Positions 1-12,700 of a stretch of 64,000 bases of DNA are shown here, piece after piece. Position numbers and translations under genes: made by a program. The stretch is from positions 5,022,001 through 5,086,000 of the forward strand of contig SFZH01000008.1 of assembly GCA_021234535.1 (NCBI GenBank), read 5' to 3'. Every line of letters begins with the position of its first letter. Within the stretch, counting starts at the first letter, position 1. This stretch comes from Stichopus chloronotus (lineage: Eukaryota > Echinodermata > Holothuroidea > Aspidochirotida > Stichopodidae). The notes below the pieces were generated by a model. That model did no database searches. It was given only the letters and a program-made list of their open reading frames with translations, and was not told the DNA's origin.

Positions 1-175
1 ACAAGTGGAGAGTACATTGTGAACCCGTGAACGCCCCACTCAGGTAACTAATAAATCGGGGGGGGGGGGAAATTTTTAAAATTTCGCGATAAAGCAGGTG
101 TTTTATAGTTATTCCAATTATGCCCCATATCGCCAAAATGCGTGCACTTTAAATTTTTGCTGGCCCACAAAGGTA

Positions 176-1190
176 AACTAGAGCACCATTGGTGCGGAGG
201 CTCATACCTCAATGTCCTGAAGATACCATTTATGTATCATTTTGTCAAATCATTGGTACCACTGAGTATCATTATACCAAATCATCAACATTTTACATGA
301 AATCTGTAGGACTGCACAATTTCTAGAATTTTATAAACTGGTGCTCCAACAGCGCAGAAGTTTGATCTTTGTCAATAAATTAAAGTAGTAAAAATTTTAA
401 TGGGTGCTACCAAATAACAATGCTTATAATCAACATCACTATTCACATCCAATAATTATGAAAACTGTCTATTTTTACTAATTTTTCTTATTGGTTTGTA
501 CTGGCTGTGGGTATATGAATTGGTACTAATGTGGAAAAGTTAATGGTCACACGTTTTCCGAAACCAAGTTAAATCATTAGCAGCTCACTCATTAGTGGTC
601 ATTTACATGTGACTCATAATGGGGCCCTCTTAGTTGAACATTGATCAGTCACTGTTGTATGTTTGTGAAAACTAACTGAAGTTCATGAAACAACTCAAAG
701 TGCCCCTTTAAGTCCATATACTGGTCAACATACCTGAGGGCAATACAGAGTTTCAGTCAGCATACCAACTGACAGTGTCCAATAACTCAGTTATCATTCA
801 TGCACGATAGGGATATTTGAGATGTGCGTGACAGTTTAAAGGGGCACTTTAATGGGAGTAGGAGAATCAATTTGCAGAATTCCATAAAATGGGCCATACG
901 GTCCTCATGGAACCATAGACTACAAATTCATGAACAACCTTAAGATAACCACTGGCAGAGTACCATTATGACAAACCATCAACATTGCACAAGAGAATGT
1001 GTAGGAGAAGAACAACTTTGTAGAATTTCCTAAAATGGACCATAGGGTCCACATGGGACCTTAGACTGAAACTTTTTTGTTCACACCACATGAACTACCA
1101 CCCAAGGATTATTGTGTCCAAGTTAAATACAAATCCATGGATGCACATGTGAGAAGCAACATTTAAAAAAAAATTCACATAATGGGCCAT
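176..1190 (+). repeat. Dispersed repeat A, copy 1
   Basis: It aligns by eye, in the same order and orientation, with 35672-36665: a start of the form GAGCACCAnnGG.TGC, then CACATCCAATAATTATGAAAA, GGTTTGTACTGG and AGTACTAATGT, then the ~150-bp sub-unit with CATGAACACCCTAAGATAACC, and finally ACATGGGACC..GACTGAAA. No coding capacity. The class is unknown. Confidence 0.8.
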
Positions 1191-1489
1191 TGGGCCCACA
1201 TGGGGTCTTCTACTACCAATTCCTGAACACCCTGAAGGGACCAATAACTGAGCATCATTGTGACAAACCATCAGCACTATAGAATATAATCTGTAGGAGG
1301 AGAAGCATTTTGTAGAATTTCATAAAGTGGGCCCACATGGGACCTTGGACCAAGAATTCCTGAACACCCTAAATGGTCCACCACCTATGGAACATTGTTT
1401 CCAAGTTTCAGACAAATCCATGACAGCATAATGGAGGAGAAGCATTTTGAACAATTGTGAACAGATAGAGTGACGCAGCACCGTTACAA

Positions 1490-1519
1490 TAGCTCACACC
1501 AGCTAGCTGGTATGAGCTA
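1490..1519. repeat. 30-bp near-perfect palindrome
   Basis: TAGCTCACACCAGCT followed at once by AGCTGGTATGAGCTA: 15-nt arms with one mismatch and no spacer. The arm motif GCTGGTATGAGCTAA recurs at about 40348-40362. Confidence 0.8.
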
Positions 1520-2553
1520 AAAATAACCCAAATCTTCCTATTGTGGTGTCTAAAATGCCAAACTGGCAACACTGATCACAGCAAAATAGGCAGACAGGCA
1601 CACCCGGTGGAAGAGAAGATTTCCGGCACTAATTATGTATGAATTGCAACAAACGGGGACATTTTTACATTACTGGATTGACGCAATTAATAATGAAAAT
1701 TTCATTCACATCACTGCATAAGCTGGATTGGGAATTTCCGCAATTCATGATCATATGCAACATTTCTGCCTTGCATCTAATTATGAACGTAAGTCCTACC
1801 TGCCACTAGCATTTTAAACTCATGATTGGCTGTCGAAAATCGTAGGAAGTAATGTCTACGAATTGATCTGCAAGCTTGTACACAATATCCTTCACTTTAA
1901 GGCTGTCAGTCATTTGAAACTGAGGTCTTTAGGGCTGGACATAGACAGCTTGCTCAGCTTGGAACTGAGGAGGTGATCAACAGGTGAAAATTTCCCGTTG
2001 AAATAGTACAGTGACTTGCTCGCTCCGAACAACAGTACTATATGATGTACATACAAGTTGTCTGCATGTATCATGAAACTTTCGTTGTTTGTGTATATCA
2101 GCGGCAATGAACTCAAAGAGCAAGGAACAAGCAGAGCAAGGAGAACGAGTATCCCATATTTCACTTCTTGTGGGATACACAATTACCAACACTAAAGGTA
2201 AAATGTAAGAACTTTAGCTTCCTGAAGTTAGGGAAGTTCAAAACTTGCAATTGTGTACAGTTGGCGATACAAAATTTGTTATGGAAAAAAGATGCGGGTT
2301 CTAACTGCAGCCTAAAAAGTTCTCCGTTACTAAAGCATGCAGCCTAGCCATTAATGCTTTCCTAATTTTTCAGTTCATCTATGGCCATCTGATTCTCCTC
2401 AAAGGCTCTTTCACCAAACGATCTCTGTCCCAGGATCTCCACAGTGCCGGCTTAAGTTAAGACACCATTGTGGTGCCTTGGATAAAGCCATTTTTCAGTA
2501 CCCTGGTCTTCTGTTGCGTGTGCTTATCCGCTACACACGAATACCCTCCGAAA
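1520..2553. other. No gene seen (may include LINE 5' UTR at its right end)
   Basis: AT-rich with short ORFs only on the minus strand and no recognised motif. The 5' boundary of the LINE starting at or before 2554 may lie in the last 100-250 bases. Confidence 0.5.
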
Positions 2554-3177
2554 ATGACTGTCTTAGTAAATAGAAAAATGTCTCCCAGATCCGGGAACAA
2601 GCTAACTCGTGAAATGACGGCCGAAATTCTGCAGTCTTTGCTGGAGAGTCGAGAACTACGAGACTTAATGTGTACGGCAGTATCTGACGCAATGAAATCA
2701 CACCTAGACAGTCTAAAGAAGGCAATGGAGTGCCCCGAGGGGAGAATTCATCAGTTAGAGTGTGAGCTGGAAGAAAGTGAAAAACAGCTGAAAAAGTGCA
2801 CAGAAGAAAATACTGAGCTTCAGAGTAAAATGAGTGATCTCTGCTACAAAGTTAATACTCTTGAACAGTATACGAGACGGAACTGCCTGCGGATCTCTGG
2901 CATAGGGGAGCAAAAGGATGAAAATACCGATCAAATTGTTATAGATCTGGCTGAAAGCAACCTTGGAGTGAAGGTCACCAAAGCTGACATTGACTGTAGC
3001 CATAGGGTGGGAAAGCCAAACAACAAAGGCATCCGGGCCATAATTGTGAAATTTATAAGCTACACCACTCGCTCCTTAGTCATTAAATCTAGATGAAAGT
3101 TGAAATCTACCGGAATTGTTATACACGAAGACCTGACAGCGAGTAACTTAGCGCTACTGAAGCAAGCCGGGCAACAT
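2554..3177 (+). pseudogene. LINE ORF1 (coiled-coil RNA-binding-type protein), stop-interrupted
   Basis: From ATG 2554 the frame encodes an acidic and basic coiled coil (about residues 60-110: ECELEESEKQLKKCTEENTE), then LEQYTRRNCLRISGI, DIDCSHRVGKP and AIIVKF, the signature of the L1-ORF1p-like (transposase 22-type) domain found in many invertebrate LINE ORF1s. A TGA at 3094-3096 interrupts it in a KSR*KLKS context, likely CGA decayed to TGA. The frame then resumes (GIVIHEDLTASN) to a stop at 3175-3177. An upstream in-frame ATG at 2470 exists but I judge 2554 likelier. Confidence 0.8.
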
Positions 3178-3455
3178 CCTTAAAGTTCATTGACTTGGTC
3201 CATTGATGGCACCATATACGGGCTACTCAAAGGCAGTGATGGCACTGAAACCAAGCGAAGAATAACCGGTCTAAATGATATGAAGACCTTATAAGTCTCT
3301 CTCTCCTTCTACTGTATATCGCTAGCCTTACTCCTTCACTGCTTTTTGTGATGTTTTTATGACTAATGGGGATACTTTCGCTGCCTTCCCTTTCTTCATC
3401 TTCAGACGAGGTATATTTTTGAATTTTTGTCTTCTTTTTTGTACCTTTTTAAGTG

Positions 3456-6408
3456 ATGACTACAAATCCAAATGATTCTGATATTACAAATCTGTTACCT
3501 ATTACAAACTGTACTTATACAAGCCCCGAAAAGTTAATTGATTTTCTCATTCGTGAGGGGGAAAACTTTTCTGTATAGCATATTAATGCTAGGAGCCTAC
3601 GTAAAAATTTCGACAATATCTGCTTCTTACTAAAGTGTACTAATGACTATCCCTTCTCTGTTATAGCAGTCACTGAAACCTGGATTTATATGGATGAAAT
3701 CACCTCTTTGTGTAATATACCTGGTTTTTCGTTTTTCAGTCAATGTAGGAATGATAGAAGAGGTGGTGGAGTGGCACTGTATATCAGGAATGATTTACAA
3801 TATTCTGTAAGAGAGGATCTCAGTAGAACACTATACTCTGAATCTTTATTTATTGAAGTGTTGCAAGCAAATTCTAGGAATCTTATTATCGGAGTTGTTT
3901 ATCGTCCTCCGGATGATTTTAACAATGAATTTCTTACACATTTGGCCTGTATCTCTAGTGAAAGGAAATTGGGGGTCATTGCTGGTGACTTTAATATTAA
4001 CCTACTCGACGCAGACAGTGATTCTTCTATGGCCAGCTTCGAAAATATTTTAACTCAAAATTGCTTCTATCCAACAATTAGTAAACCCACTAGGGTCACT
4101 GATAATTCCACAACACTTATTGACAATATCTTTAGTAACATGCTTAGTGTAAAAATACAATCAGCTATAGTTCAGACGGATATCTCAGACCATTATCCTA
4201 TTTGCACTTTGTGCTTGGGTATCAAATCAAAGACTTGTTGTGAGTCCACTGAGGGATATTTTAGGCCAAATACTAAACCATCTAACGTTATTAATTTAAA
4301 ATCTGACCTGGCGTCTACTGACTGGACTGATGTGCTTTCTGATAACGATGCTCAGTCAGCTTTCACCAAATTTAATACGAAGTTTACTGATGCGTTTTGT
4401 AGAAATTGTCCTCCTTGTGAAGTTAAAAAACTGAAAAGTAAACAGAGGTCTCCATGGATTACAAAAGGAATTTTAAAGTCCATTCGTACTAAAAACCGTT
4501 TTTACTGCAGTTATAGATCAAATCCTACGCCAGCTAATTCCTTGAAGTATCGTAACTATAGGAATATGCTTACCTCAACTATTCGAATAGCAAAGAAATG
4601 TTATTTTGCGGAGTTTGGAAGAAATGAATCAAACAGCAGAAATACTTGGAAAGGAATTCGTGATGTATTAGGCAATAGAAACGTAAATCTTATGGGTAAT
4701 TCTTTTGATTGTGACAATGGTCCTATAGAAAATCCTGTAGATATTGCAGATTACTTCAGTGATTATTTTTCTACAGTGGCTGCAAGGTTAGCTAGTAAAA
4801 TCGATCCAGTTGACATTGATATTACTCTATATAAAATTAAATATTCTAAACTCATTTGCTTTCCATCCTGTAACTACAGAGGAAGTTTTTGTTGCCATCA
4901 GCAAGCTGCAAAATGGAAAATCACCTGGTTATGACAACATTACAAATGACATTTTAAAAGAGGTCTGTAATTTTATTGTGTTACCTCTCTCTCATGTTAT
5001 AAACTTGTCCTTTTCTTTTGGAGTTGTTCCTAGTGAGTTAAAAATTGCAAAAGTTATCCCTATCCATAAGTCTGGAAATGAGAGAGTTACTTCAAATTAT
5101 CGACCAGTTTCTATTCTTCCTGCTTTATCTAAGATTTACATAAGAATTGTGTACAATAGGCTTTGGAATTTAATTGATAAGAGTAATCTCATGTTTAACA
5201 GCCAGTATGGTTTTCGTAAAAACCATTCCACTTACATGGCGTCACTCAAGTTTGTTGATGATATTGCATTTAAGTTAGATAATCATGTTAAAACAGCTGC
5301 TTTATTCCTGGATTTATAAAAAGCGTTTGATACTATTGACCATCAAATTTTACTTAGGAAAATGTATATGCATGGTATAAGGGGTGTAGCTCTAAGCTGG
5401 TTTCAAAGCTACTTAAGTGATCCTACACAGTTTGTTAGGTATGAGGGTAAAGACTCTTCTTTTAGGAACATAAATATAGGAGTACCACAAGGGTCCATTT
5501 TAGGACCACTACTATTTCTTCTATATATTAATGGCATGAGTCAGACGTCAAACCTCATGAATTTCATCTTATTTGCCAATGACACAACTATTTATATTCA
5601 AGATCCTATATGGATAAAGCTGTAGAAACCCTTTCTTTTGAATTTAAGAAAGTGTATGATTGGTTAGTGGCAAACAAATTATCTTTAAATGTTAATAAAA
5701 CCAAGCTTATGATATTTGCAAGTCCCAAGAGAGCCGCTCCAGATCATACGATTACGATTACTGATACGATTATTTTCAGCGTACACAGTACCAAATTTCT
5801 GGGAGTTCAAATTGATGATCAGTTATCGTGGAAAGATCATATTTGTGGAATTACTAAAAAATTATCTAGAATAGCAGGTCTTTTCGCTAAACTGAAAGAT
5901 TTCTTGCCCAGTAATACGCTTCTTACCCTTTACAAAACACTCTTTGTTCCACATCTTAACTACAGTATATTACTGTGGGGTAACTCCTCTGATTGCTTAC
6001 TCAATCAGCTTCGCATTCTGCAAAAGCGAACCTTAAGGCTTATCTGTAATGCCCCTTTCTATGAGCACTCAAAGCCTCTCTTTTTCCAAAACCAAGTTCT
6101 TACCTTGGATGACATTTATAAATACCAGTTGGGAATCTTTTTATATAAACACAAACAGAGCAATCTCCCTTCCGACTTCACCTCATTCTTCCAGACTAAT
6201 AGTGATTTCCACTCTTACTCTACTAGATTCAAAGACAGACTTCTCTTTCCACATACTAGGACTTCTTTAGCTCATTCCCAAGTACGAATTACAGACCTGT
6301 GTAAATTTTTGGAACACATTACCCGATCCCATCAAGCAGTCTTGCTCTTTAAACGTGTTTAAGAAAAAACTGAAATATCACCTGCTCGATAAATACGATG
6401 AAGGATAG
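3456..6408 (+). pseudogene. LINE ORF2 (AP endonuclease + reverse transcriptase), disrupted
   Basis: The endonuclease part keeps all active-site motifs: HINARSL, VTETW, GVVYRPP, IAGDFNINL, TLIDNIFSN and ISDHYPI. The RT part keeps GYDNITNDIL, YRPVSILPALSKI, QYGFRKNHST, KAFDTIDHQ and GVPQGSILGPLLF. The RT catalytic box reads FAND (5572-5583) where FADD is expected. Lesions: TAG at 3576-3578 before HINARSL, a frameshift near 4840-4870, TAA at 5317-5319 just before KAFDTIDH, a frameshift near 5605 and another near 6308 in a T-run. After the last, the frame continues WNTLPDPIKQS to the TAG at 6406-6408. The element cannot encode an active enzyme. Confidence 0.92.
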
Positions 6409-6740
6409 TAGTAGTGCTGGTTTTACTGCGTCACTGCATTTTTTGTTTTTTCCTCTCCCCCTCTTTTCTGGCTTCGTTTGTTAGATTTTTTTTCTTTTCT
6501 TCTCTTCTTATTTTCTTTTCTTTTGGTTAAGAATGTATATAATCACAGACTGTACAGTGCTCTGTTAGGGACTAGACTAGAAAAGTGAAAACTTCTTTTC
6601 TTTTCTTCCTTTCGTGTAGTATACTTAGGTTTATTTTTTTGTATCGTATGTCGTGTTTTATGCTTTACTTGTTTGTATTGCTTTGTTATCATTACCTGCA
6701 AAGGAAGGAAATAAACTGAAACTGAAACGGAAATGAAAGC

Positions 6741-7431
6741 GAATTTGTTTGTATTTCTGGAGAAAGTACAACAAAACAAGACAAGATTCCAACGATTTTG
6801 TGTGACAAAATAATTTGTAAGTAATGTGCAGTAATCAGATCGCTGACTTAAGAATTTTTAGGCCGCAAATGGCTGGGTACGTTGACAAATGATCGCATCG
6901 GCAAAAAGGTGGTGGCTGATTTAGTTGCTGTATACAGTACTGCTCTCAAACCCTGCTGAAGCGAAACGAAAGGAAACTTTTTACCTCGCCGTTTGATGTT
7001 TTTTGTCAATGAATTTACAGGAAGACATGAATACGAGTTACTGCATTACCACCACAGTATATAGGGCTAAAACCTGTTGTTTTTATCACGTTAAACAAGG
7101 CACACAACCTTTTGTTTTTAGCACGTTGAACACGTGGTCATTCCAGTACTTTGCATATTCCTGGTACTGATGCGCTGCGAATACCGGTACTGATTTTCCT
7201 GGTACCGCCCGACCCCTATGAGGGACTCTGTCAAATGCTTTCGTAAAGTTTGTATATATATGAAATATCTGCATTCCCTCCATCATTGAGAGTTTGTGTT
7301 TAGTTCTACAACACATCAATTAGCTAGAAAACACAAGATTTCCCTGCCCAAACGCAATATTAATGCAGACTGAACAGATTCCCTGATACCATGTACTGTA
7401 CAATTTTTTCTTTGATTAAAGATGTTAATTT
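6741..7431. other. No gene or repeat recognised
   Basis: Ordinary AT-rich sequence between the LINE tail and the 29-bp minisatellite. Confidence 0.5.
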
Positions 7432-7710
7432 TTTGTTCACCTACAGCGTTGGCTGGGTGATTGTCTTTGTTTACCTGTTGGCTGGGAGATTGTCTTTGTA
7501 CACCCATTGACTGGGTTATTGTCTTTGTACACCTATTGGCTGGGTCATTGTCTTTGTTCACCTATTGGCTAGGTCATTGTCTTTCTTCACTTATTTGCTG
7601 GGTTATTGTCTTTCTTCACTTATTTGCTGGGTTATTGTCTTTTTTCACTTATTGGCTGGGTCATTGTCTTTGGTCCTTGATTGGGTCATTGTCTTTGTTC
7701 ACCTATTGGA
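7432..7710 (+). repeat. 29-bp minisatellite (about 9 units)
   Basis: Tandem units of CTGGGTSATTGTCTTTGTTCACCTATTGG type, length 29 (for example starts at 7453 and 7482), with the last units shortened. Degenerate copies trail on to about 7870. 29 is not a multiple of 3, so the overlapping ORFs across it are by-products of the repeat. Confidence 0.92.
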
Positions 7711-8589
7711 TGGTCATATTGCTAACCCATTATCTACAGTATGTTCCCCCCATTGACTTTGTGATTATCAATGGTTGACTGCAGTAGGTCCCTATTTACA
7801 TGTACAACTGGCTAGTTCATTATCTAACTTTTAACTTTTGGTTGGGTTGTCTGTGTTCACCCATTAGTCTTAAGCTTTTTGCTCTCATTTGACCATTTCC
7901 CAGATAATAACTTTTCTATGCTCCTGGAATGGCCAAATCATTTTTTAAATCATTGGTTTATGTATGATGATGATGAAAACACAAGATAGCACCAAAGGTA
8001 GAATCAGTAAAGTTGTATCATGTAGCATTCATGTATAGTACACAGTAAAATTCATTTCCCATTGAGATAGGTCTTATCTGGGAACACACAAAAAAAAGCA
8101 ATTATCATTTGTGTAATTTTCTGTAATGCAATGTTGTAGTAGGTAATGCAAAGTACCTTTCTTTTCTCAACTAGAGTCAGCATTCCCAGGTCAACACTAG
8201 TTTCTCCATACAGAGCAAGACCTCACCGAAGAAGAAGCTTTGACTCCAAAGACTCTCTTGGTATCTCAAAGGTAGTTAATTACCAATCCTTTTGACAACT
8301 AGACTGTTTCGTTGAATTGTGCTTGGAGTAAAACCAGACATGTCAGTTTACAATCTTTGAGTAGAGAGCAATTATCAAATGCAATAAGCTGGCCATTTCA
8401 TGTGGAGTAACAACTAGCTATGCAAAAATCCTTCAGATGAAATGTACTTGAAAAATGGAGGGGTGGAGGAGAGGGGATGGGGAATGTATTGGACATGGGT
8501 AGAGGAGAGGTAGAAGAAGAGAGATACAGGTGGCAGTTGTGAGGGTCTTTCCCATACCAAAGTATCTTGTATTTTGTGACATGCCATGT

Positions 8590-8668
8590 TTTTTGGTTAT
8601 TTGCCAAAGTAGGCAAGTAACCTATGCAGTGACTTCTGATGGTGTATGCGTGTGTGTGTGACAACCTT
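8590..8668 (-). repeat. CA-hairpin module, minus orientation
   Basis: The minus strand reads a CACACACACGCATAC run, then CACTGCATAGGTTACTTGCC and TTTGGCAAATAACC: the same module as 43974-44048, inverted. No repeat B unit is attached. Confidence 0.6.
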
Positions 8669-9553
8669 GCTTGTAACCTCAATTATCTTGAGATAGGTAT
8701 TGAAAGCAGAACTGATTTTTAGCTCACACACCAAGTGTGTAAGGTATTATAATGAGGCTGATGTCGTCAACTTTTTTCAAAAACCACCTCTTTCTTCATT
8801 TTTGGAGATATTTGTCTGAAATTTGTTCAGTGTGTTTTTTTGGATAGATGTATTTTTTTCCACCTATTTACATTTTGACTGGCTTAATTTGTAGGGGAGT
8901 TGCAATGTAATTTTTGGAGGAAAATTGGGTTTTTGCTTGCTTTTTTGCACATGGCACTCAAACTGAACGGGTTTAGGTGGAGAGCTATTCTGTGGTCACT
9001 CTAGTAAACAATAATCAAATTTTATGGCTGGTCTGGCCAGCCTATCTGCCCAGTGGATCATCAAGTCCACCTGAACTATCACTTGTCACAAGTTAGATAG
9101 TAAAGCATGTGGCTGAGTGATCATTGCAAACTCTTAAGATAGGTTGGTAAACAGAGTTGATTTGTTGCATCATCAACACTGCAGTGTTTTTTTTTTTTAC
9201 ACACCATGTTCATTCTAATTTTACAACCATTTTAAAAATCTAGTCCAGCGCACATTTCAATTTAGATCCAGCCAAAGCCAGTTCTGGCAGGATCTGAACA
9301 TTATCCATTTCATCCTTACATATCACACAGCGGAAAGGAGTTTTAACCTTCTCTACAGACCATAGCTGGTACACCTAATGCCATTTTTCAACATCACATG
9401 TCCAAATTAATATACTACACTGGCATATGACAATGTCATAGCCTTGAAAGTGTGTCAACTAGATACTTTTTGCATGTAAGATTTTGTCACCTTCCAAGTA
9501 CTGTACTTTCATTTTGCAATGCTACAAACAAAGATTTACCTCTACTTAGTTCA

Positions 9554-9766
9554 GTGACTGCCCTTAGTTTCGACACCCCTATGTTCTGACACACTTTCGA
9601 CATGTACACCTAAATTCCGACAGCGGCTGATCAATGCATCATTACTATGCCGAGCATCATAGCTGGGACCCAAAATGGTGCCTGATGTAATGAATGTGTT
9701 GTAACATATGAGTGTCAGAACATGGGGTGTGGGAACAAAAGTGTGTCAGAACGTAGGGCTGTAACC
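9554..9766. mobile_element. Small foldback/MITE element with 9-bp target duplication
   Basis: The ends are inverted (GTGACTGCCCTTAGTTTCGAC; opposite end read inward GGTTACAGCCCTACGTTCTG), each followed by another TGTTCTGACAC sub-repeat. Flanks CTTAGTTCA (9545-9553) and CTCAGTTCA (9767-9775) match at 8 of 9. Same family as 45898-46290. Confidence 0.7.
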
Positions 9767-9775
9767 CTCAGTTCA

Positions 9776-12700
9776 ATGGTGTGAGCTACAGCGGAATTGC
9801 TGCACTAGTTGGCATGTGGCTTAGACATATTGAGTTCAAGATTCCTATTGTTGTTGGTGGAGGTCAAAGGTCATGTGGGATCTGAGGAAATAAAAATGTG
9901 AAATTCATGAAAGTCTAATATTTCCAGAACCCAAACATTGTGGAATGTTGTATGTGTGGGGTAGGTGAGTTTAATACTCCATAACAATTTTCCAATGTGG
10001 TTTGAAAGGGTCAAAGTCATTTTTGGTCAGAATATGTGAAATGATTGAAACCTTCCCCTCGCTTGTAAACTCAATGTTTTGAGTTAGGCATTTAGTGCAA
10101 ATTTCATAATCGGCATGTGACTTTATCATAATTAGTTGATGGTCCCTATTAATTTTGGTAAAGGTCAAAAGTCATATGAGGTCAGCAGAGATCAAAACAT
10201 AAATACCTTTGAAACCACTTATCTTGTACATTTGATTATTTTAGCTGTATGTCCTTTAGATACAACAGAGGGTAATCCAGAATTCATCACATCCCAAATG
10301 TGCAGTACTCCACTACCATAGTACTTATCTGAACCAGAAGGCGGCATGCAACGTCCTTTATTAAACTGCTGAATAGTAAGCAAGGAGGAATGTTAGTGAC
10401 CATCTATTGAAAACTGTTTTCCCCATCTCTTGACCTTTATCTTCAAACATAGAGTTAAAGTGATGACGTGACTTTGAAGAAACTGTAAACATAGGAAATT
10501 AATGTCCAACTATATTGTCATACGTTTGAGTGCACCAAGTGAATAATAAGGGAAAACTACTGAGGTTCAAACTGTCAATTTTATCCACGGTCTCTGAGTT
10601 TTGTAAAAATACTGACCAAATGTGGGGAAATTAAAAGTGTTTTTCAGACAAAACTTATTCAGTCTCAAACAACCTTGCTGAACAGGCCAATGGAAATTGA
10701 AGCACTAGTGCCTTACGCATATGCACTACACAACAGCTGATCGCGGTTGTACACCACAACATACGCAAGTAAACGCCAGTGGCGCACATTTGTTTGTACA
10801 GTACATTGTGTGCTATTTTACCTACACATAATAATGCATCATCAAGTGATGCCTTCACATGCATGAATGTACACTGAACGAAACTTACTAGTTCCAACAT
10901 TACAGCTTTTCATTGTTAGTTCACTTCTTCAACTATGAGAGCAACAAGTTTCTATGCAGCAAAAGACCTGCTAAGAGAATTTCAAGGCTTGAATACTCAA
11001 CGTTCTGCAGCGGAGAGAATGCAATAAATCACTGAGGGTTTTCTCTCAGCGCAGAACACACAAGACCTTGTTGTAGGCGTGGCCTAACATTCAAAATAAG
11101 GACTGTCATTTTCAAAATAGGAGGTCAAATTTTCACCAATTTACTCTGTTAATTTTGTTTTAGAATCAGCATCATTTTTGGTTATTGCATTGTTGAAGCA
11201 ACCATGTACACCACTAGTGTGGTATTGAAGAATATAGAAAAAAACATAAAAAGCACGCTATGTTTTTAATTTCTTCAAACTCACGCCATCACTTTAATGT
11301 CTTAATAGCAAGCTGCCTAGCACTCTCTAACCTGACTGACCTTAGAGGCAGAGGTGATTGTTACAGCACAGGTGGCTTGCTTATTGCAAATATGAAATAT
11401 TGATAAACTAACTTTATTGTTAGACAAATTACATACTTTAAGAATTGAATAACACCCATTCAACAGTATGTTATAATGAATGGCAGTACAGCCGCACTTG
11501 TCCATAAGGATGCTAATCAGCCAAAGGCACTGACTACCATAGTACTTATATGAAAAACCATCAGCATTGTAACATATAATTTGTAGAAAAACTATCACAT
11601 TGCACAATGTAATAATTTATTGCCCATATGGCCCTACTTGTGTGTTATTGGTGTGGTAAAGTAGGAAATGGTTGTTCTAACATTGTTGGAAACATTGTAA
11701 AGGAAACATCTTGAGATATGTGCAGTAACATGTTGCAACCTCAACATAAAAATACGGTTGTCATGGTGGATCAATAGGTCATGTCTGTCGTTCACATGTT
11801 GTTGCATATTAAATGATTGTAATGACAGTATGTATACATTGCAGCTGCTCACAACACATGAATTCAGATATTGTGGCAAGTGAGGAAGACAATGTGAAAA
11901 TAACCAGTAACTGTCTGCCAGTAATACCATCACATGCTACTACTCATGCATGCTCATATATAGCTTATTTGATATTGTATGCATCAGTGGAGTAAGGACT
12001 TGTCTTGAATAGGAACACAATAATATTCACAAACATCAAAGTGACTTCAAAGCAACAAGTTGGTGAATCAAGAACAGTACCTTATTGCAAAGTTAGGATA
12101 ACACTACTGTGATCATTACTGAGGAGCCCCTCTATAAGGTTAACAGTAGTTTTGCATCAAGAATTAATATTCATTGATAAACTACAGTATACTTATAAAT
12201 GCAACAGGATCAGCTACAGACCACGTTCAAAGACCCAATGGTAAAGCACAAGTTTACTAAAGGACAGAATAGCAAATTCCAGTAACTTTATAATTATGTT
12301 CCCTCTAATTATCCCTTTGTTGGTAGTCTCAGGTGAGACTTCTTAAAAAGATTGCACTATTGAGAGGAATGTTGTTGTACAAGGATTGATACCATTTTGA
12401 GTTGCTGGTGAAAAATTATTCCAAGGTTTGGTTATTTTTGTGAGCAATTATGTATGATCAGTAAAGTCAAAAGTTTGTAATTGTTATGGGTCTTGCCTAC
12501 TCTCTGCAGCATTGTTCATCGGGTTGGCAGTGTTGTAAACCCTCTGTGATGCCTACTGCAGGATCACTGGACATACACAAGTCACTCAGCTCTACCGTTG
12601 TAACATCCAATTTTAATCCTGAGGTAAGAGTTCACTTGACTTAACTGGCTTAAATGGGTTCCATAAATAATCTAAAGGGATTCGTGCTTCAGTTAAGTGT

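Larger units (their letters stand above)
2554..6740 (+). mobile_element. CR1/L2/Jockey-type non-LTR retrotransposon, nearly full length, inactive
   Basis: Two ORFs in LINE order: ORF1 with a coiled coil, then ORF2 with AP endonuclease and reverse transcriptase. It ends in a short tandem tail (AATAAACTGAAACTGAAAC, from about 6709) rather than long poly(A), as CR1/L2-like elements do. The 5' end is uncertain: the 5' UTR may extend upstream of 2554. It carries stops and frameshifts (see ORF entries). The family assignment within the CR1/L2/Jockey group is by general resemblance of the RT and its C-terminal region. Confidence 0.93.

Noticed and set aside
7461..7778. Hydrophobic 105-residue ORF resembling a repeated membrane protein
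   Set aside because: It is the translation of the 29-bp minisatellite; the period is not a multiple of three.
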